DNA of 64,000 bases from Cellulomonas sp. URHE0023. Lineage in GTDB: Bacteria > Actinomycetota > Actinomycetes > Actinomycetales > Cellulomonadaceae. Below are positions 1 to 8,609 of this stretch, piece after piece. The translations under genes were made by a program, and so were the position numbers. The notes under the pieces were generated by a model. That model was not told where the DNA came from. It worked only from the letters and a program-made list of their open reading frames with translations, and made no database searches. The first letter of the stretch is position 1. Every line of letters begins with the position of its first letter. The stretch lies in NCBI RefSeq assembly GCF_000688475.1, contig NZ_JIAN01000005.1:806001-870000 (forward strand), written 5' to 3'.

Positions 1-222
1 GAGCAGCTGGTACAGGCCGCCCTGCTCGGCCTGCGGGTTCCAGTCCGTCTGGATGACGACCTTGGCGGGACACACACCGCTGAGGTCGACCGAGCCGATC
101 GGCGTACCGCTGCTCGCGGAGGACTCGGACTCGGCGGCTGTGGAGCCACCGCAGGCTGCGAGGGAGAGCGTCACGAGGCCGGCGAACACGGCCGCACCAA
201 CGCGCTGGCGGGAGGTTGTCAT
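1..222 (-). CDS. ABC transporter substrate-binding lipoprotein, 5' part only
   Basis: Start of a leftward gene that runs out of the window (74 codons visible). The ATG at 222 has GAGGAG about 6 nt upstream. The N-terminus is a lipoprotein signal: basic MTTSRQR, a hydrophobic run, and lipobox LAAC with the acceptor Cys at residue 24, then a Ser-rich linker. The mature part begins VVIQTDW and continues PQAEQGGLYQ, typical of solute-binding proteins of the SsuA/THI5-like (NMT1) type for small nitrogen or sulfur compounds. It follows the flavin reductase gene by 26 bases and probably shares the DUF1989 operon, which suggests uptake of the compound metabolised by that operon. The substrate is not deducible. 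Confidence 0.8.
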   Translation of the reverse strand, partial: MTTSRQRVGAAVFAGLVTLSLAACGGSTAAESESSASSGTPIGSVDLSGVCPAKVVIQTDWNPQAEQGGLYQLL

Positions 223-248
223 GGTGATGCTCCTCATTGTGGGGGTTG

Positions 249-890
249 TCAGAGCTGGTCGATGTCGGTCGCCTGGACGGGGGTCCCGGTGGCGTCCGAC
301 GCAAGGGAGAAGCGGTTCTCGGTGGTGACGTAGAAGCTGGCGCCAAACCGGCCGACCGGGTGGAAGTCGGCGAGCGCCACACGCCACAGGTCGGTGTCGA
401 CGAGCCCGTCGGCGGCGTGCAGGTGGCGGATCCGGCCCAGGTAGAGCTGCCGGCTCGTCGTGAGGATCCGTTCGTGGACCGTGCACTCGAATGCGACGGG
501 CGCCTCGGCGATCCGCGGGGGTCGCACCCGATGGGAGGGAGTCGCCGTCAGCCCGACGGTCGCGAGCTCGTCGACGTCGGACGGGTAGGACCGTCCGCAC
601 TCGTGCATGCGTGCGGCCATCGGCTGGTCGGGGATGTGCACGACGAACTCGCCCGTGGCGTCGAGGTTCGCTGCCGTGTCCTTCTGGGCGCCGTCCTCGA
701 GCCGGTTGATGCTGATCATGAGCAGCGGCGGGTCCTCGCCGACCATCCCGAACATGCTGAACGGCGCGGCGTTGACGATGCCGTCCTCGCTCATGGTGGT
801 CACCAGGGCGATTGGGCGCGGCACGATCAGCGACGCCATCAGCTTGTACCGCTGGTAGGACCCGAGGTCGTCGAAGTCGATCTCAGCCAT
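249..890 (-). CDS. flavin reductase-like (FMN-binding split barrel) protein
   Basis: A 213-residue protein with the flavin reductase-like fold. Near the N-terminus SLIVPRPIALVTT followed by GIVNAAPFSMFGMVGEDPP is the usual flavin-binding signature of this family; later GEFVVHIPD and a central ECTVHER strand fit the split barrel. Such proteins bind FMN and reduce it with NAD(P)H, often supplying an oxygenase, or act on a small substrate themselves. The ATG at 890 overlaps the end of the upstream DUF1989 gene by 8 bases, so the two are probably translationally coupled. It is the second gene of a leftward operon whose third gene encodes a substrate-binding lipoprotein. Confidence 0.85.
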   Translation of the reverse strand: MAEIDFDDLGSYQRYKLMASLIVPRPIALVTTMSEDGIVNAAPFSMFGMVGEDPPLLMISINRLEDGAQKDTAANLDATGEFVVHIPDQPMAARMHECGRSYPSDVDELATVGLTATPSHRVRPPRIAEAPVAFECTVHERILTTSRQLYLGRIRHLHAADGLVDTDLWRVALADFHPVGRFGASFYVTTENRFSLASDATGTPVQATDIDQL

Positions 891-1968
891 GCGATGCCAC
901 CCACCAGCTGAGCAGGACGTCTCGCAGCGCGTCACCCTCGTCGGCGTAGCGCTCGCGGTCGTGGAGTGCTTTGAGACGAAGCACGTCGGTCTCGTCCAGC
1001 TCGACCGGCAGGTCGACGAGGCGCACCGGGGTCCGCGCGAAGGCGGGCTGGTAGTCCGGGTCCTTTGCGAGGCGCCGTTCGGTGCGGATCTCCGACTGGC
1101 GGAAGTCGGCGGGCGTGCGCTGCGTCGCATAGGACCGCAGGGGCGGGACGGCCGCGATCTCCTGCCGGGTGGCCGTCTGGACCGAGACCCGGACGGGGTT
1201 CAGTGAGAAGTTGCTGGTGCCCATGATGTCGTTGCCGCAGACGTTGGGGACTGCGAGCACGTCCACCAGGGCGAGCAGCTCCACGTGGTCACCGGGTGCC
1301 GTGGACTGGCGCAGGATCTCAGGCATACCGTCGACCACGCGCGTCGCCATGAACAGGTTGAACGAGTCGTGCACGTCATCCGGGGTGAGCCCGTACTCGC
1401 GCTGCGCCTCGGCCTGGATGTCCGCGCAGTTCGTGTGCTCTGCGAAGCCGTGGATCGACTCGTACATGTTCGCGCTGCACCGCGGGAACAGTGTGTCGTT
1501 GATGCCGGCCGTGTCGGTCTGCAGGTACATCAGTGCCCGCTCGCGCGGCGGAGCGGACCACAGGAACGAACCCGCGCTCGGGTTGGTGCCGTGCAGCGTC
1601 CGCGTCCGGCCCACATGCATGAACTCCCGGTAGTCGTGCAGGTTGAACACGTTGAGGTCGACGCACTGGTCGCCGGTGACCTGCTCCACGCGCAGCACCT
1701 GACCGGCCCGCACCTCGAATGCCTTGCCGGTCCCGGCCTCCAGGACGGTCTGCTGCAGAATCGTCGTCTCGTCGGCCGCGTCGATGCCGTCCCACCACTG
1801 CCACGGCTGGCCGGTCGTGCGTGGGTGTGCCCGGCGGATGACGCCGTCGGCGGTCTCGCGCAGAGCGAGCCGGACGAGCGCCGGTGCGTCGGGCGCCTCG
1901 TCGGCGCCGAGCGAGGCGGTGACGAGCTCGAGCTGCTGGTCCGTCAGGCGGAGGGTGATGTGCCGCAT
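883..1968 (-). CDS. DUF1989 / urea carboxylase-associated family protein
   Basis: A 361-residue protein. Residues of about 1-40 form a short helical extension and the rest is a DUF1989 domain, recognisable by FEVRAGQVLRVEQVTGDQC, then DLNVFNLHDYREFM, the Cys-containing FPRCSANMYESI and NVCGNDIMGTSNFSLNP. DUF1989 proteins accompany urea carboxylase and related amide-nitrogen pathways; their biochemical role is poorly defined. The start ATG at 1968 has AGAGGAAA just upstream. First gene of a leftward operon (DUF1989, flavin reductase-like, lipoprotein), divergent from a GntR regulator at 2086 and separated from it by a promoter region carrying repeated GTATAC boxes, so it is probably that regulator's target. 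Confidence 0.85.
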   Translation of the reverse strand: MRHITLRLTDQQLELVTASLGADEAPDAPALVRLALRETADGVIRRAHPRTTGQPWQWWDGIDAADETTILQQTVLEAGTGKAFEVRAGQVLRVEQVTGDQCVDLNVFNLHDYREFMHVGRTRTLHGTNPSAGSFLWSAPPRERALMYLQTDTAGINDTLFPRCSANMYESIHGFAEHTNCADIQAEAQREYGLTPDDVHDSFNLFMATRVVDGMPEILRQSTAPGDHVELLALVDVLAVPNVCGNDIMGTSNFSLNPVRVSVQTATRQEIAAVPPLRSYATQRTPADFRQSEIRTERRLAKDPDYQPAFARTPVRLVDLPVELDETDVLRLKALHDRERYADEGDALRDVLLSWWVASHG

Positions 1969-1978
1969 GGTTTCCTCT

Positions 1979-2076
1979 CGTATACGGAAGTGACGCTAGT
2001 TCGTATACAAAGAGTCGCGGTTTCGTATCCGTCAATTGTTCGTTGCCATCGCGTTTCGTCGGCTGAGGACGTATAC
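1979..2076. promoter_or_regulatory. repeated GTATAC operator boxes between DUF1989 operon and GntR gene
   Basis: The intergenic region has perfect GTATAC boxes at 1980-1985, 2003-2008 and 2071-2076 and an imperfect one (GTATCC) at 2025-2030. The first is part of the palindrome CGTATACG at 1979-1986, only about ten bases from the DUF1989 start. The last lies ten bases before the GntR start. Placement over both divergent starts fits autoregulation plus control of the operon by the GntR/FCD protein. The binding protein is inferred. Confidence 0.6.
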
Positions 2077-2085
2077 CGTGACGAC

Positions 2086-2766
2086 ATGGACCGACCCGCT
2101 GACCGCGCCAACGCCGCCTTCCTGAGCCTGCGGTCCGCGATCGTCGAGGCCGCGCTGCCTCCGGGCACCCGGCTACCTGAGGATCTGCTCGCGCAGCAGT
2201 ACGGAGTCAGCCGCACCTTGATCCGGGGCACGCTCGCACGCCTCACGGCGGCAGGCCTCGTCGAGACGGGCAAGGCGAAGTCCGCCCTGGTGGCCAACCC
2301 GTCCCTGACCGACGCGAAGGAGACGTTCGAGGTGCGGCGCTGCCTCGAACGGGAGGCCGTCCGCCGGATCGCGCAGGGCTGGCAGCCCTCGATGGGCGAC
2401 GTGCTGGGCGCGCACGTCGCCCGTGAGCTCACGGCCACAACGTCGCCCAACCCGCAGGTCTCCGGGCGGCTCGGGGCCGAGTTCCACATCCTGCTCGCCA
2501 AGCTCAGCGGCAACGCGCTCCTCGAGCGCTACCTCAGCGAGGTCATCTGGCGCTGTGCGCTGATCCTCGCGGTGCACGGCCGCGACCACGACCAGCGGGG
2601 CTCGGTCGACGAGCACCAGCGGTTGGTCGACCTCATGGCGGCCCGCGACGCCGACGGCGCCGAGGTGCTGATCGTCCAGCACGTCGCCGCCGTCGAGGAA
2701 CGCACCCTCGCGGGCGTCGGCCGGGACGGCCACCTCGACCTGACCGCGGTGCTCAGCAGGTACTGA
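2086..2766 (+). CDS. GntR family transcriptional regulator, FCD (FadR-like) type
   Basis: A 226-residue regulator. Residues 10-75 are a GntR winged helix (FLSLRSAIVEAALPPGTRL, then QQYGVSRTLIRGTLARL), followed by an all-helical FCD ligand domain with FHILLAKLSGNALL and a DEHQRLVDLMAARDADGAE segment carrying the usual His ligand. FCD domains bind small organic acids, often with a metal. The ATG at 2086 is chosen because the winged helix begins about ten residues later. Divergent from the DUF1989 operon, with GTATAC boxes between them, so it is the likely ligand-responsive repressor of that operon and of itself. Confidence 0.85.
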   Translation: MDRPADRANAAFLSLRSAIVEAALPPGTRLPEDLLAQQYGVSRTLIRGTLARLTAAGLVETGKAKSALVANPSLTDAKETFEVRRCLEREAVRRIAQGWQPSMGDVLGAHVARELTATTSPNPQVSGRLGAEFHILLAKLSGNALLERYLSEVIWRCALILAVHGRDHDQRGSVDEHQRLVDLMAARDADGAEVLIVQHVAAVEERTLAGVGRDGHLDLTAVLSRY

Positions 2767-2796
2767 GCACCGTCCCGCGGCTGGATGGCGTCACCA

Positions 2797-3963
2797 TCAG
2801 CGCAGGACGTCGAGCAACCGGTCCAGCTCGTCGTCGCTCGTGTAGTAGTGCGGCGACGCACGGACCACCTCGGTCAGACCGCGGGCGCCGAAGTCGAGCT
2901 GGGCAGACGACACGCGAGTGACGCTCACGTTCACACCTGCGCGGGCACCGGCCGCGCGCACCTCGTCGGCGGCGCGGCCGTCAACCGTGAACGTGACGAT
3001 GCCCGAGCGGCGCAGGCCCTTGTCGCGGACCGTCACGCCGGGGATCGCCGCGAGGTCCGAACGCAGCCTGGCGGCGAGGGTGGTGACCCGCTCCTCGATG
3101 GCCGACATGCCCACCGACAACGCATAGTCGGCGGCCGCCCCCAGGCCCAGGACGTCCGCGATCGACCGCTCCCACGTCTCGAACCGCAGCGCGCTCGGCA
3201 CGGGGGCGTACGTGGTGGGAGACGTCCAGACGGCCGCACCCAGACCGAGGACCGGCGGCACGAGCCGCTCGGTGACCGCACGCGACGCGTACAGGAACCC
3301 GGTGCCACGCGGGCCCCGCAGGAACTTGCGGCCCGTCGCCGCGAGCAGGTCACAGCCGATGGCCGTCACGTCGAGGTCCAGCTGGCCCACGGACTGGCAC
3401 GCGTCGAGCAGGTAGACCGCGTCCGTCTGCCGGGTCAGCGCACCCACCTCAGCCGCAGGGTTGACCACCCCGCTCCCCGTCGGCACGTGCGTCAGGGCCA
3501 CCAGGGCGACGTCGTCGTCGAGCGCGTCCTCGAACGCGTCGAGGTCGATCTGCCCGTGCTCGTCGTCCTCGATCACCTGGAGCCTCGTACCGCTGCGCTC
3601 GCACGCCTGCAGGAGCGCGATCGCGTTGCTGACGTACTCGGTGCGCGCGGTGAGGATGCGCTGGCCGGCCTTCAACGGCACCGACGAGAACGCGACGTCC
3701 CAGGCCACCGTCGCGCTCTGCACGAGCGCGATCTCGTCGCGGTCGGCGTGGAGCAGCCTCGCGACCGAGTCGTACACCGCCTCGACGCGTTCGGTGGCCT
3801 CGGCCTCGGCCTCGTACGGCCCGATCTCGGCCTCCCGGCGCAGGTGGGCGACCACCGTGTCCGTCACGACCTGCGGTCGCAGGGCTCCGCCCGCGTTGTT
3901 CAGGTGGGCGACGTGCTCGACGCCGGGGGTGTCGTTGCGGACTCGGTCCAGATCGATCGTCAC
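2797..3963 (-). CDS. class V aminotransferase (PLP-dependent, cysteine desulfurase-like fold)
   Basis: A 388-residue fold-type I PLP enzyme. Seen in order: HLNNAGGALRPQVV near the N-terminus, THVPTGSGVVNP, DACQSVGQLDLDV (Asp that pairs with the pyridine ring), and ATGRKFLRGPRGTGFLY with the PLP-binding Lys. This is the pattern of class V aminotransferases related to cysteine desulfurases and EgtE-like lyases. The substrate cannot be assigned. It converges on the GntR gene (30-base gap) and lies just downstream of hspR on the same strand, but belongs to no obvious pathway here. Confidence 0.85.
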   Translation of the reverse strand: MTIDLDRVRNDTPGVEHVAHLNNAGGALRPQVVTDTVVAHLRREAEIGPYEAEAEATERVEAVYDSVARLLHADRDEIALVQSATVAWDVAFSSVPLKAGQRILTARTEYVSNAIALLQACERSGTRLQVIEDDEHGQIDLDAFEDALDDDVALVALTHVPTGSGVVNPAAEVGALTRQTDAVYLLDACQSVGQLDLDVTAIGCDLLAATGRKFLRGPRGTGFLYASRAVTERLVPPVLGLGAAVWTSPTTYAPVPSALRFETWERSIADVLGLGAAADYALSVGMSAIEERVTTLAARLRSDLAAIPGVTVRDKGLRRSGIVTFTVDGRAADEVRAAGARAGVNVSVTRVSSAQLDFGARGLTEVVRASPHYYTSDDELDRLLDVLR

Positions 3964-3992
3964 ACGGGGATTCTAGGAGGCGTGACCAGCGG

Positions 3993-4409
3993 TTACGCAC
4001 GCCCGGAGGGACGCCACAGGACGACTGCGGCACGCTCCGACGGACCCGCCGGGCGCCGGCTGCGGGCCCGGTTGACGGCGACGTCGCCGGTCGGGTCGGC
4101 GGTGAAGACGCGTCGACCGGGGTCGACGAACGCCCGCAGGTACTCGACCTGTCGCCGTAGCCCGTCGATCTCCAGCTCGAGCTCGAGGATGCGCTTGATC
4201 CCCGCGAGGTTCACGCCCTCGTCCTGCGACAGGCGCTGGACCTCGCGCAGCGTCGCGATGTCCCGCAGCGAGTACCGCCGCCCCCGTCCGCTCGCGCGGC
4301 TCGGGGTCACCAGACCGAGGCGGTCGTACTGACGCAGCGTCTGCGGGTGCATCCCGGCCAGCTCGGCGGCGACCGAGATCACGTAGACCTTGGCGTCGTC
4401 CGCGGCCAC
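3993..4409 (-). CDS. hspR: HspR, MerR-family heat-shock repressor
   Basis: A 138-residue MerR-family protein: VYVISVAAELAGMHPQTLRQ, then RLGLVTPSRASGRGRRYS and a helix LREVQRLSQDEGVNLAGIKR form the winged-helix domain, followed by a short coiled coil. In actinobacteria HspR represses the dnaK operon by binding HAIR inverted repeats, with DnaK as co-repressor. Here it is the last gene of dnaK-grpE-dnaJ-hspR, 2 bases after dnaJ, and two HAIR-like repeats lie upstream of dnaK, giving the classical feedback loop. The basic C-terminal tail (about 25 residues) is not conserved in the family as far as I recall. Confidence 0.95.
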   Translation of the reverse strand: MAADDAKVYVISVAAELAGMHPQTLRQYDRLGLVTPSRASGRGRRYSLRDIATLREVQRLSQDEGVNLAGIKRILELELEIDGLRRQVEYLRAFVDPGRRVFTADPTGDVAVNRARSRRPAGPSERAAVVLWRPSGRA

Positions 4410-4411
4410 GG

Positions 4412-5380
4412 CTACTTCCTCGCCGCGTCCAGCAAGCCGGCGCGCACGTCCTCACCCGAGGTCGCGATGCCGAACGCCTGGACCGCCTCGCGTGCGGCAT
4501 GGGAGAGCCGCTGAGGTACCACGACCTGCACCGTGACCAGCAGGTCGCCGGTGCTCTTCGACGTGACGACACCCTTGCCCTTGACGCGCAGCACGCGCCC
4601 GGAGGGCGTGCCCTCGGGCACCTTCACGCGGACCTTGCCACCGTCGAGCGTCGGAACCTCGATCGTCGCGCCAAGCGCAGCCTCGTCGAACGCCACCGGC
4701 ACGGTCAGGCGCAGGTTGTCGCCGTCGAGCGAGAAGACGGGGTGCGGCGTGACGTTGACCGTGACCACGAGGTCACCGGGTCCCAGATCGCCCGGCCGTC
4801 CCTTGCCGCGCAGCCGGATCTTCTGACCGTCGCGGACGCCTGCCGGGATGCGCGCGTTGACCGTGCGCCCTTCGACGTTCAACGAGACCTGCGACCCCTC
4901 GACGGCCTGCCGGAACGGCATGGTGACCGACGCGGACAGGTCGGCACCGGCCTGTGCACGCTGAAAACCGGCACCGCCACCGTTGCCGAACAGCCCGCCC
5001 AGCAGGTCCTCGAACCCGCCGCCGCCACCCTGCGAGTACCGGACGCGGCCACCACCTGGGGCACCGCCGCCCCCGAACATCCCGCCGAACACGTCCTCGA
5101 AGCCGCCGTTGGCACCGCGACCGCCCGAGGTGAAACGGGCACCGCCGGCCATGGCACGCAGCTGGTCGTACTGCCCACGCTGCTCAGGGTCCGACAGGAC
5201 CGCGTACGCCTCGCCGACGTCCTTGAACCGGGCCTCCGCCTTGGCGTCCCCGGGGTTGTGGTCCGGGTGCATCTCACGGGCGAGCTTGCGGTACGCCTTC
5301 TTCAGCGCGGCAGCGTCAGCGTCCTTGGGGACGCCGAGAACCGCGTAGAAGTCCTTCTCGAGCCAGTCCTGACCAGTCAC
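4412..5380 (-). CDS. dnaJ: DnaJ-type co-chaperone without zinc-finger domain (class II)
   Basis: A 322-residue J-protein. The J domain (residues 8-75) contains the HPD motif (MHPDHNPG). A long Gly-rich G/F region follows (residues about 78-140, GGMFGGGG, GGGGFEDLLGG), then the two DnaJ C-terminal beta domains (MPFRQAVEGSQVSL onward). No CXXCXGXG zinc-binding repeats are present, so it resembles the CbpA/class II form rather than canonical DnaJ. It stimulates the ATPase of DnaK. Third gene of the heat-shock operon, 70 bases after grpE, with a strong hairpin in that gap. Confidence 0.93.
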   Translation of the reverse strand: MTGQDWLEKDFYAVLGVPKDADAAALKKAYRKLAREMHPDHNPGDAKAEARFKDVGEAYAVLSDPEQRGQYDQLRAMAGGARFTSGGRGANGGFEDVFGGMFGGGGAPGGGRVRYSQGGGGGFEDLLGGLFGNGGGAGFQRAQAGADLSASVTMPFRQAVEGSQVSLNVEGRTVNARIPAGVRDGQKIRLRGKGRPGDLGPGDLVVTVNVTPHPVFSLDGDNLRLTVPVAFDEAALGATIEVPTLDGGKVRVKVPEGTPSGRVLRVKGKGVVTSKSTGDLLVTVQVVVPQRLSHAAREAVQAFGIATSGEDVRAGLLDAARK

Positions 5381-5402
5381 GACGCCTCCTTCCAGATGAT
5401 CC

Positions 5403-5441
5403 GTAGCGCCCGAGCAGACACACGGTCTGCTCGGACGCTAC
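5403..5441 (-). terminator. strong intercistronic hairpin between grpE and dnaJ
   Basis: Arms CCGAGCAGAC (5410-5419) and GTCTGCTCGG (5425-5434) pair perfectly around a 5-base loop, and GTAGCG/CGCTAC (5403-5408, 5436-5441) extends the stem across a 1-2 base bulge. In the direction of transcription (leftward) no U-tract follows, so it is more likely an attenuator or RNA-processing/stability hairpin than a full terminator. It would set dnaJ-hspR expression below dnaK-grpE. Confidence 0.55.
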
Positions 5442-5450
5442 AGGCGGGTT

Positions 5451-6011
5451 TTACGCCTCGGGGTCCACCACGGCGACGCGGGCCGCGCGGAGCACCCGGT
5501 CGGCCGTGCGGTAGCCGGGCTGGAGCACCATCTGCACGGTGGGCTCGCTCACCTCGGTGGAGTGCGAGTGCATGAGCGCCTCGTGCACCGCCGGGTCGAA
5601 CGCTTCACCGGCCGCGCCGTAGCGGGTCACCCCGAACCGACCCAGGGTCGACTCGAGCTTCTCCGCGATCGACGCGAACGGACCCGTCAGGTCACCGTGC
5701 TGGCGGGCCAGCTCGATGTCGTCGAGAACCGGGATGAGGGCCTCGACGATCGTGTGCGCACCCCGCTCCTGTGCCGCCAGGGCGTCGGCCTTGGACCGCT
5801 TCACGAACGACGAGTACTGCTGCTCGAGGTTGTAGTAGGCCGCCTTGGACCGCTGGAGCTCGTCAAGACGCTCCGCGGCGATCCGCTCGGCCTCGACCAG
5901 CCCCTCCAGGACGACCTCCTCCTCCGCGTTCTCCGCGATGGACTCGGCCTCGGCCAGGACCTGCTCCTCAGGAGTCAGGTCCTCGCCGTTGCCCTCGGTG
6001 GACGACGTCAC
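5451..6011 (-). CDS. grpE: GrpE nucleotide exchange factor
   Basis: A 186-residue GrpE. An acidic N-terminal tail leads to the long coiled coil ([20 protein letters not shown], then [17 protein letters not shown]) and the C-terminal beta domain with [16 protein letters not shown] and the family signature [32 protein letters not shown]. It releases ADP from DnaK. Its start overlaps the dnaK stop by 4 bases (ATGA), giving translational coupling. Confidence 0.97.
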   Translation of the reverse strand: MTSSTEGNGEDLTPEEQVLAEAESIAENAEEEVVLEGLVEAERIAAERLDELQRSKAAYYNLEQQYSSFVKRSKADALAAQERGAHTIVEALIPVLDDIELARQHGDLTGPFASIAEKLESTLGRFGVTRYGAAGEAFDPAVHEALMHSHSTEVSEPTVQMVLQPGYRTADRVLRAARVAVVDPEA

Positions 6012-7873
6012 TTCGCAGCCGCCTCGTCCTCTTCGTCGACGATCTCGGCGTCGACGACGTCCTCGTCGCTCGCGGACGAGGTCGGGGCCTCGTCGGACGA
6101 CGGGGTGCCGTCGGCCGTGTTGTTCGCCGAGTACAGCGCCTCGCCGATCTTCTGGCTCGTGGTGAGCAGGGCCGAGTGCTTGGCCTTGACCTCGTCGAGG
6201 TCCGTGCCCGCCAGCGCGGTCTTCAGCTCGCCGACGGCGGCCTGGACCTCGGTCTTGACGTCGTCGGACAGCTTGTCCGCGTTGTCCACGAGCAGCTTCT
6301 CGGTCGAGTAGACGAGACCCTCGGCACCGTTGCGCACCTCGGCCTCCTCGCGACGCGCCTTGTCCTCGGCGGCGTGCTCCTCGGCCTCGCGCACCATGCG
6401 CTCGATGTCCTCCTTGGGGAGGGCCGAGCCGCCGGTGATCGTCATCGACTGCTCCTTGTTGGTGCCGCGGTCCTTGGCGGACACGTGCACGATGCCGTTC
6501 GCGTCGATGTCGAAGGTGACCTCGATCTGCGGGACGCCACGCGGAGCCGGCGCGATGCCGGTCAGCTCGAACGTGCCCAGCGGCTTGTTGTCCCGCGCGA
6601 ACTCGCGCTCGCCCTGGAACACCTGGATCAGCACGGACGGCTGGTTGTCCTCGGCCGTCGAGAAGATCTCGCTGCGCTTGGTCGGGATGGCCGTGTTGCG
6701 CTCGATGAGCTTGGTCATCACGCCGCCCTTGGTCTCGATGCCGAGGCTCAGCGGGGTGACGTCGATGAGCAGGACGTCCTTGCGGTCGCCCTTCATGACG
6801 CCGGCCTGCAGCGCGGCACCGACGGCGACGACCTCGTCCGGGTTGACGCCCTTGTTGGGCTCCTTGCCGCCCGTGAGCTCGGTGACCACCGTCGTGACGG
6901 CGGGCATGCGGGTCGAGCCGCCGACGAGCACCACGTGGTCGATCTCGGAGAGCTTGATGCCCGCCTCACGGATGACGTCGTTGAACGGCTTCTTGGTCCG
7001 GTCGAGCAGGTCCTGCGTCATCTGCTCGAACTGGGCGCGGCCGAGCTTGGTGTCCAGGTGGACCGGGCCGTTCTCGCTCATCGACAGGTACTGCAGCGAG
7101 ATGTTCGTCGTCGTCGCCGACGACAGCTCCTTCTTGGCCTGCTCGGCAGCCTCACGCAGACGCTGCACGGCGATCTTGTCCTTGGCCAGGTCGACGCCCG
7201 TGGAGTTCTTCACCTCGGCGACCAGGAAGTCGACGATGCGCTGGTCCCAGTCGTCGCCACCGAGGCGGTTGTCACCGGACGTCGCGCGGACCTCGATCGT
7301 CGAGAAGCCGTCGTCGTCCTTGCCCACCTCGAGCAGCGACACGTCGAACGTGCCACCACCGAGGTCGAAGACGAGGATGAGCTCGTCCTCCTTGCCACGC
7401 TCCAGGCCGTAGGCCAGGGCGGCCGCGGTGGGCTCGTTGATGATGCGCAGGACGTTGAGGCCCGCGATGGCGCCTGCGTCCTTGGTGGCCTGGCGCTCGG
7501 CGTCGTTGAAGTACGCCGGGACGGTGATGACGGCCTCGGTGACGGGCTCGCCCAGGTAGGCCTCCGCGTCACGCTTGAGCTTGGAGAGCACCCGCGCGCT
7601 GATCTCCTGCGCGGTGTACTTCTTGTCGTCGATGCTCGCGGACCAGTCCGTGCCCATGTGGCGCTTGACGGACGTGATCGTGCGGTCGACGTTGGTGACG
7701 GCCTGGCGCTTGGCGATCTCGCCGACCAGAACCTCACCGGTCTTGGAGAACGCGACCACCGACGGCGTCGTGCGCGACCCCTCGGCGTTGGCGATGACCG
7801 TGGGCTCGCCGCCCTCGAGGACTGCCACCACGGAGTTCGTGGTGCCCAGGTCGATGCCGACTGCTCGTGCCAT
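6008..7873 (-). CDS. dnaK: molecular chaperone DnaK (Hsp70)
   Basis: A 621-residue Hsp70. The N-terminal ATPase begins [17 protein letters not shown]; the other signatures are [16 protein letters not shown] and [14 protein letters not shown]. The substrate-binding domain starts around [18 protein letters not shown], and the disordered acidic tail contains [10 protein letters not shown]. Normal length for an actinobacterial DnaK. First gene of the dnaK-grpE-dnaJ-hspR operon; two HAIR-like operators lie 48 and 111 bases upstream of the ATG, predicting repression by HspR and induction by unfolded proteins that titrate DnaK. Confidence 0.98.
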   Translation of the reverse strand: MARAVGIDLGTTNSVVAVLEGGEPTVIANAEGSRTTPSVVAFSKTGEVLVGEIAKRQAVTNVDRTITSVKRHMGTDWSASIDDKKYTAQEISARVLSKLKRDAEAYLGEPVTEAVITVPAYFNDAERQATKDAGAIAGLNVLRIINEPTAAALAYGLERGKEDELILVFDLGGGTFDVSLLEVGKDDDGFSTIEVRATSGDNRLGGDDWDQRIVDFLVAEVKNSTGVDLAKDKIAVQRLREAAEQAKKELSSATTTNISLQYLSMSENGPVHLDTKLGRAQFEQMTQDLLDRTKKPFNDVIREAGIKLSEIDHVVLVGGSTRMPAVTTVVTELTGGKEPNKGVNPDEVVAVGAALQAGVMKGDRKDVLLIDVTPLSLGIETKGGVMTKLIERNTAIPTKRSEIFSTAEDNQPSVLIQVFQGEREFARDNKPLGTFELTGIAPAPRGVPQIEVTFDIDANGIVHVSAKDRGTNKEQSMTITGGSALPKEDIERMVREAEEHAAEDKARREEAEVRNGAEGLVYSTEKLLVDNADKLSDDVKTEVQAAVGELKTALAGTDLDEVKAKHSALLTTSQKIGEALYSANNTADGTPSSDEAPTSSASDEDVVDAEIVDEEDEAAAK

Positions 7874-7920
7874 GTGAGTGCCTTCTTTCGTGTGCTGCTG
7901 GGGTGTGCTGGGTGCTCGCT

Positions 7921-7941
7921 CTTGAGTCCGGCTCGCTCAAG
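7921..7941. promoter_or_regulatory. HAIR operator 1 (HspR binding site)
   Basis: CTTGAGT - 7 bases - GCTCAAG, one base from the published HAIR consensus CTTGAGT-N7-ACTCAAG. It lies 48 bases upstream of dnaK on the correct side for repression by HspR, whose gene ends the operon. Confidence 0.9.
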
Positions 7942-7983
7942 TCTGCGCCTGCTTGGAGGCTTGCGCAAACTCAGATAGTCAAA

Positions 7984-8004
7984 CTTGAGTCTGCATGGCT
8001 CAAC
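7984..8004. promoter_or_regulatory. HAIR operator 2 (HspR binding site)
   Basis: CTTGAGT - 7 bases - GCTCAAC, a second HAIR-like repeat 42 bases upstream of the first. A TTGACT hexamer (leftward strand, 7977-7982) sits between the two and may be the -35 element of the dnaK promoter. Confidence 0.75.
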
Positions 8005-8099
8005 TCTGCGCGGCGCAGATCCATTCCCAGCAGCGACACCCGGGGCTCACACCGGATGGTGTGGTGTGGGTCCGCTCGGAGGCGCCGCCCTCCCGCCGT

Positions 8100-8111
8100 G
8101 ATGAGTTCCTG
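8100..8111 (+). repeat. possible 3'-end relic of the 98-bp repeat family
   Basis: GATGAGTTCCT matches the conserved 3' end of the repeat family, GATGAGTTCCTAC, in the same orientation, but no other part of the repeat is recognisable. Could be chance. Confidence 0.25.
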
Positions 8112-8156
8112 CTGCGGCCAGTCCCTGCTGCGGCGGCTGCCGCCCGCCGCAGCGAC

Positions 8157-8219
8157 GCTCGGGGCGCTCGGGGCGCTCGGGGCGCTCGAGGCGCTCGAGG
8201 CGCTCGAGGCGCTCGAGGC
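8157..8219 (+). repeat. seven tandem 9-bp units GCTCGRGGC
   Basis: Seven in-register 9-bp copies: three GCTCGGGGC followed by four GCTCGAGGC. A short rightward frame through it would encode repeated Leu-Gly/Glu-Ala triplets, but no convincing gene surrounds it. Confidence 0.9.
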
Positions 8220-8422
8220 CGGCATGACGCGCGCCGGGGCCGACGTCGATCGTCTCCTCGGCCGCAACGTGAGCCGGAACCGCGCCTTCGACACCGCGCT
8301 ACTCGCCACCGTCGACGACACTGCCGGTGGGCCGATGTAGGGAGGGCGCCCGGCCGGGTGTCGGCCGTCCGGTCGCCAACGGTCGACGCCAATCGGGACC
8401 TACTCGCATCGCGCCCACAGCC

Positions 8423-8593
8423 GCAACTGGCGAGGGTCCGGACAACGCCCTGGTCGCGTGCGACCTGGGTCAGGTAGTCCGAGTAGGAGCTGTCACCGTC
8501 GGTCACCAGGATCAGGACCTTGGCCCGGCCGACGCCCGCGGAGGCCTCGAGCTCGAACAGCCGATCCGAAGCGACGCAGAGTTCTCCTGCAGA
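8423..8593 (-). pseudogene. possible von Willebrand A-type domain fragment
   Basis: A leftward frame reads ASDRLFELEASAGVGRAKVL followed by ILVTDGDSSYSDYLTQVARD. The hydrophobic strand ending in TDG and the following amphipathic helix resemble part of a vWA (MIDAS) domain. No start, stop or remaining domain is present, so if real it is a remnant. The assignment rests on about 55 residues. Confidence 0.35.
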
Positions 8594-8609
8594 CCTAGGG
8601 TTGGAGATC

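Larger units (their letters stand above)
8005..8609. other. gene-poor interval between dnaK promoter and GNAT gene
   Basis: Holds the 9-bp tandem repeat, a possible relic of the 98-bp repeat family and a leftward protein remnant (8423-8593). No intact gene is visible. This is where the ordered heat-shock region gives way to the patchy accessory region. Confidence 0.6.

Noticed and set aside
2785..4332. Long rightward frame opposite the aminotransferase and hspR
   Set aside because: Shadow frame; the leftward genes have clear motifs.
5771..7978. Long rightward frame opposite dnaK and grpE
   Set aside because: Antisense shadow of highly biased high-GC codons; its content is Arg/Leu/Val/Asp-rich without domains.
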